DNA from: Oasisia sp. SBJ-2009
Lineage: Eukaryota; Annelida; Polychaeta; Sabellida; Siboglinidae
NCBI GenBank assembly: GCA_964017155.1
Contig: OZ024867.1
Location: 10,541,616 to 10,605,615 of the forward strand
Direction of reading: 5' to 3'
Length of the DNA: 64,000 nt
The translations under genes and the position numbers were made by a program. Position 1 is the first letter of the stretch, and each line of letters begins with the position of its first letter. Below, piece by piece: positions 61,315-64,000 of this stretch. The notes under the pieces are model-generated. The model ran no database searches, had not been told where the DNA came from, and was given only the letters and a program-made list of their open reading frames with translations.

Positions 61315-64000
61315 AACAGGGGCGTCTTGAAAGACGACCTAGGTGAGGTGAGGTTATTATTGGTAGTTGTTGCTATTGTGGTATGCAGGTATTGCAGTAC
61401 CTCAGGTATTGCAATACCTCAGGCAGTTTGATGCCCCTGCCATACAGAGTTGTAAACCTCTGCCGTGTGGTATAGGTTCTTGTCAGAAACGAAGGCTAAG
61501 TGAGCAAACCCTAACCAGAAAGCCATGTCACTGTGGCACTATCAAGGGCGGTTTCTGTATGGAACTCCCAACATCTCTCGACCAGCCACTGTAGGGACAA
61601 ATAGTTTGCGCCTGTCTTGACATGTTCTTGCCGGTGAGAGACCTCTATTTGTTCCCCGAGAGAGTGTCGCCAGTAACTTGCAAAAACCAGCGGCACTTCA
61701 ACAACTTTTGCAAGCAGCTTCCATGAAATGTATAACTGTACGAAACTGATCGGCCGTCGCCGGGTTACCAAGGACCGCGCTGCTCGACCTCATCTTCCGT
61801 CGACAGTGACAAATCAGTTAGGAAGAATGAGACAAAGAAGACAACTACTGACAATTGGACAATTGAACGTCAGGACTCTCCTCGACCGAGAAGGAGCTAA
61901 CCGACCAGAAAGACGTTCGGCACTAGTAGCAATGGAACTTGCAAAATACAACATCGACATCGCCGCCCTATGTGAAACAAGGTTTTCAGAGTCTGGTAGT
62001 CTCAACGACTTGGAATACTGTTTCTTCTGGAGTGGCAAACCCGAAGGAGAAAGAAGGGAGGCCGGAGTGGGCTTTGCTATCAAAAAGGATATCATCACAA
62101 AGCTGACAGAAATGCCACGGCCAGTAAGTGACAGAATCATGACGATGAGACTACCTCTGAGCAAGGACAACTTTGCTACATTATCAGCGCGTGTGCTCCG
62201 TCAATGACAAACCCAGATTAAAACAAGGAGGCCTTCTACAACCAGCTGGCAAGTGTGCTCAGTGGCATTACTCATACAGATAAGCTACTGCTGATAGGAT
62301 ACTTCAATGCGAGGATAGGAAGAGACAATGACAAGTGGCCCTTGGTAATGGGCAAACATGGGATTGGAAAATGCAACTCCAATGGCGAGCTTCTACCGGC
62401 TCTGTGCTCTGAGCTTGAACTGACAGTGACGAACACCATGTTCAAGCAGAAGGATGAACGCAATACCACCTGGATGCCTCCTCGTTCGAAACACTGGCAT
62501 ATGATCGACTTCATTATCACGAGGTGTCGGGATAAGATGGACATCAACAGCACCCGAGCTATGCGTGGAGCAAACTGCTGGAACGATCACCAGATGCTGA
62601 GGTTAAAAGTGGCTTTCAGAATACGACAAAAGCATAACAGGCAAGGGACAAATAAGCCGACCAAGCTCAACACTGCAAAACTAAGTACCATCAGCCATAG
62701 GGAGAGTTTTGAGCAGGAGATGGACAGTGCTCTCGCCCAATGGGAGGAGAAGGAAAACTCTGCAGCAGGTCGTGTACAACACAGCCAAGACATATCTTGG
62801 CAAGCCAGACAGAAAAAAACAGGATTGGTTCGACCCCAACGACTAGGAGCTACAGATTCCTATGAGCAGAAGAGACCAAACCCACCAGAGTGTTGCAAAC
62901 CAGGAGCACTATATCCACCACTGCAGCATACAAAGATGCATGCAGAGTGCTACAAAAACACATCCGTGCACTGAAGTCGGACTGGTGGGAAAGGAAGGCA
63001 GTGGAGCTGCAGAGAGCTGCTGACAGTAACAATATGAAGGGCTTCTACAGTGGACTGAAGGAAGTGTGGGGACCCAAGAAGAGAGGACCTGTTTAACTGA
63101 AATCAACAGATGGCATGGATACCTTCTCTGACAACAAGAGAGTTGTGACAAGATTGAGTGAACACTTCCAGAAGCTACTCAACGTCCCTGGCAACATAGA
63201 TCACGAAGCTCTGGACCACATCCCGCAGCGCATTACCAAGACAAGCTTGGATGAGATTCCAACTAAGGATGAGATGGCTAGAGCAATCGTCGGCCTGAAA
63301 GATTGCAAAGCACCTGGAGGAGATGGAATTCCTGCAGAAGTGTGGAAGTATGGAGGAGACAATCTGTTCAGCAGACTGCACCAACTAATCACCAAAGACT
63401 GGGAGATGGGTTCTGTACCACAAGCATGGAAGGATGCCAGCATTATAACCATCTACAAGAAAGGTGATCGAACAGACTGTGGGAACTACAGAGGAATCTC
63501 TCTTCTTTCCATAGCAGTCAAGATATTCGCCAGGATCCTCCTCAACAGACTATCTACCCACGTAACACCAGAGGTAGTTCCATACAGAGGTAGTTCCATA
63601 CATATAATTCCAGATTTTGTCTCCGACAACTACAAGAAAAGTGCATTGAGCAGGACCGACCACTGTACATGGTATTTGTCGACTTCAGTAAGGCGTTCGA
63701 TACAGTTGGGATGACTGGACTATGGTAGCTACTGAAGAAGTATGGCTGTCCTGAGAAGTTCACAACAATGATCGAAGCACTACTTACCGGAAAGTTGGCG
63801 AATGTTAATGTTGGAGGGGAAGTTTCGGACTCGTTCAGGGTCACAAATGGGGTCAAGCAAGGTTGTGTACTGGCCCCTACGCTCTTTTCCATCTTCCTAT
63901 CAGCAATGCTCAACGATGCTTTCCGAGACATGGGGGTTGGCGTCTACATACAGTCCAGACAGAACGCTAACCTATTCAACGTCGCACACTTCAGAGCGAA
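61315..64000 (+). mobile_element. RTE-like retrotransposon, unit 4 copy (cut by window end)
   Basis: Same insertion as units 2 and 3. It continues past the window. Confidence 0.8.
61728..64000 (+). pseudogene. RTE-like endonuclease/reverse transcriptase, unit 4
   Basis: The endonuclease frame is open from 61728 to 62207. The catalytic GDFNA is changed to GYFNA here (about 62299). The reverse transcriptase start 63115-63570 is intact, then a rewritten patch at 63570-63612 shifts the frame before palm motif A. Shared stops with units 2 and 3 are also present. Confidence 0.85.

Overview
The window looks like intronic and intergenic DNA from an animal nuclear genome, AT-rich and full of microsatellites. 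The evidence is spliced exons with GT/AG borders, non-LTR retrotransposon remains of CR1/L2 and RTE type, a Penelope-type fragment, inverted-repeat DNA elements and very long (TA)n, (CA)n and (GT)n arrays. There is no sign of bacterial or phage gene organisation. The mobile-element mix fits a marine invertebrate (mollusc or another lophotrochozoan is a guess), but the sequence does not settle the taxon.

The backbone is a minus-strand family of small cysteine-rich exons, all phase 1 at both ends, that recur in the same order. In transcription order (right to left) a cassette is: exon 1 (7 Cys, LCxxxxxDC type), exon 2 (6 Cys), exon 3 (6 Cys), exon 4 (5 Cys), a 30-base microexon, and a possible terminal exon. 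The modules resemble EB/EGF-like disulfide modules of secreted or cell-surface proteins; that family call is an inference. Cassette A (about 172-6790) is old, diverged and compact. Units 2 (6791-28833), 3 (28834-49317) and 4 (49318 to the window end, incomplete) are recent near-identical tandem duplicates of about 20.5-22 kb each.

Units 2-4 share the same insertions: a 246-bp inverted-repeat element near the 3' end; a terminal-inverted-repeat DNA element carrying an acidic ORF between exons 4 and 3; a dead minus-strand CR1/L2-like element plus a solo-LTR-like segment between exons 3 and 2; and a dead plus-strand RTE-like element behind the 3' end of a second such element between exons 2 and 1. 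Cassette A lacks the CR1 and RTE insertions and so preserves their empty sites. It carries its own insertions: a separate copy of the inverted-repeat element, a Penelope GIY-YIG remnant and a reverse-transcriptase tail. Unit 2 also carries a private 2-kb composite with 370-bp direct terminal repeats, itself hit by another repeat.

No promoter, no tRNA or rRNA gene and no CRISPR array could be supported. It is undecided whether each unit is a separate gene or the units are cassettes of one very large gene. A candidate terminal exon in each unit favours separate genes, but no convincing minus-strand signal-peptide exon was found.
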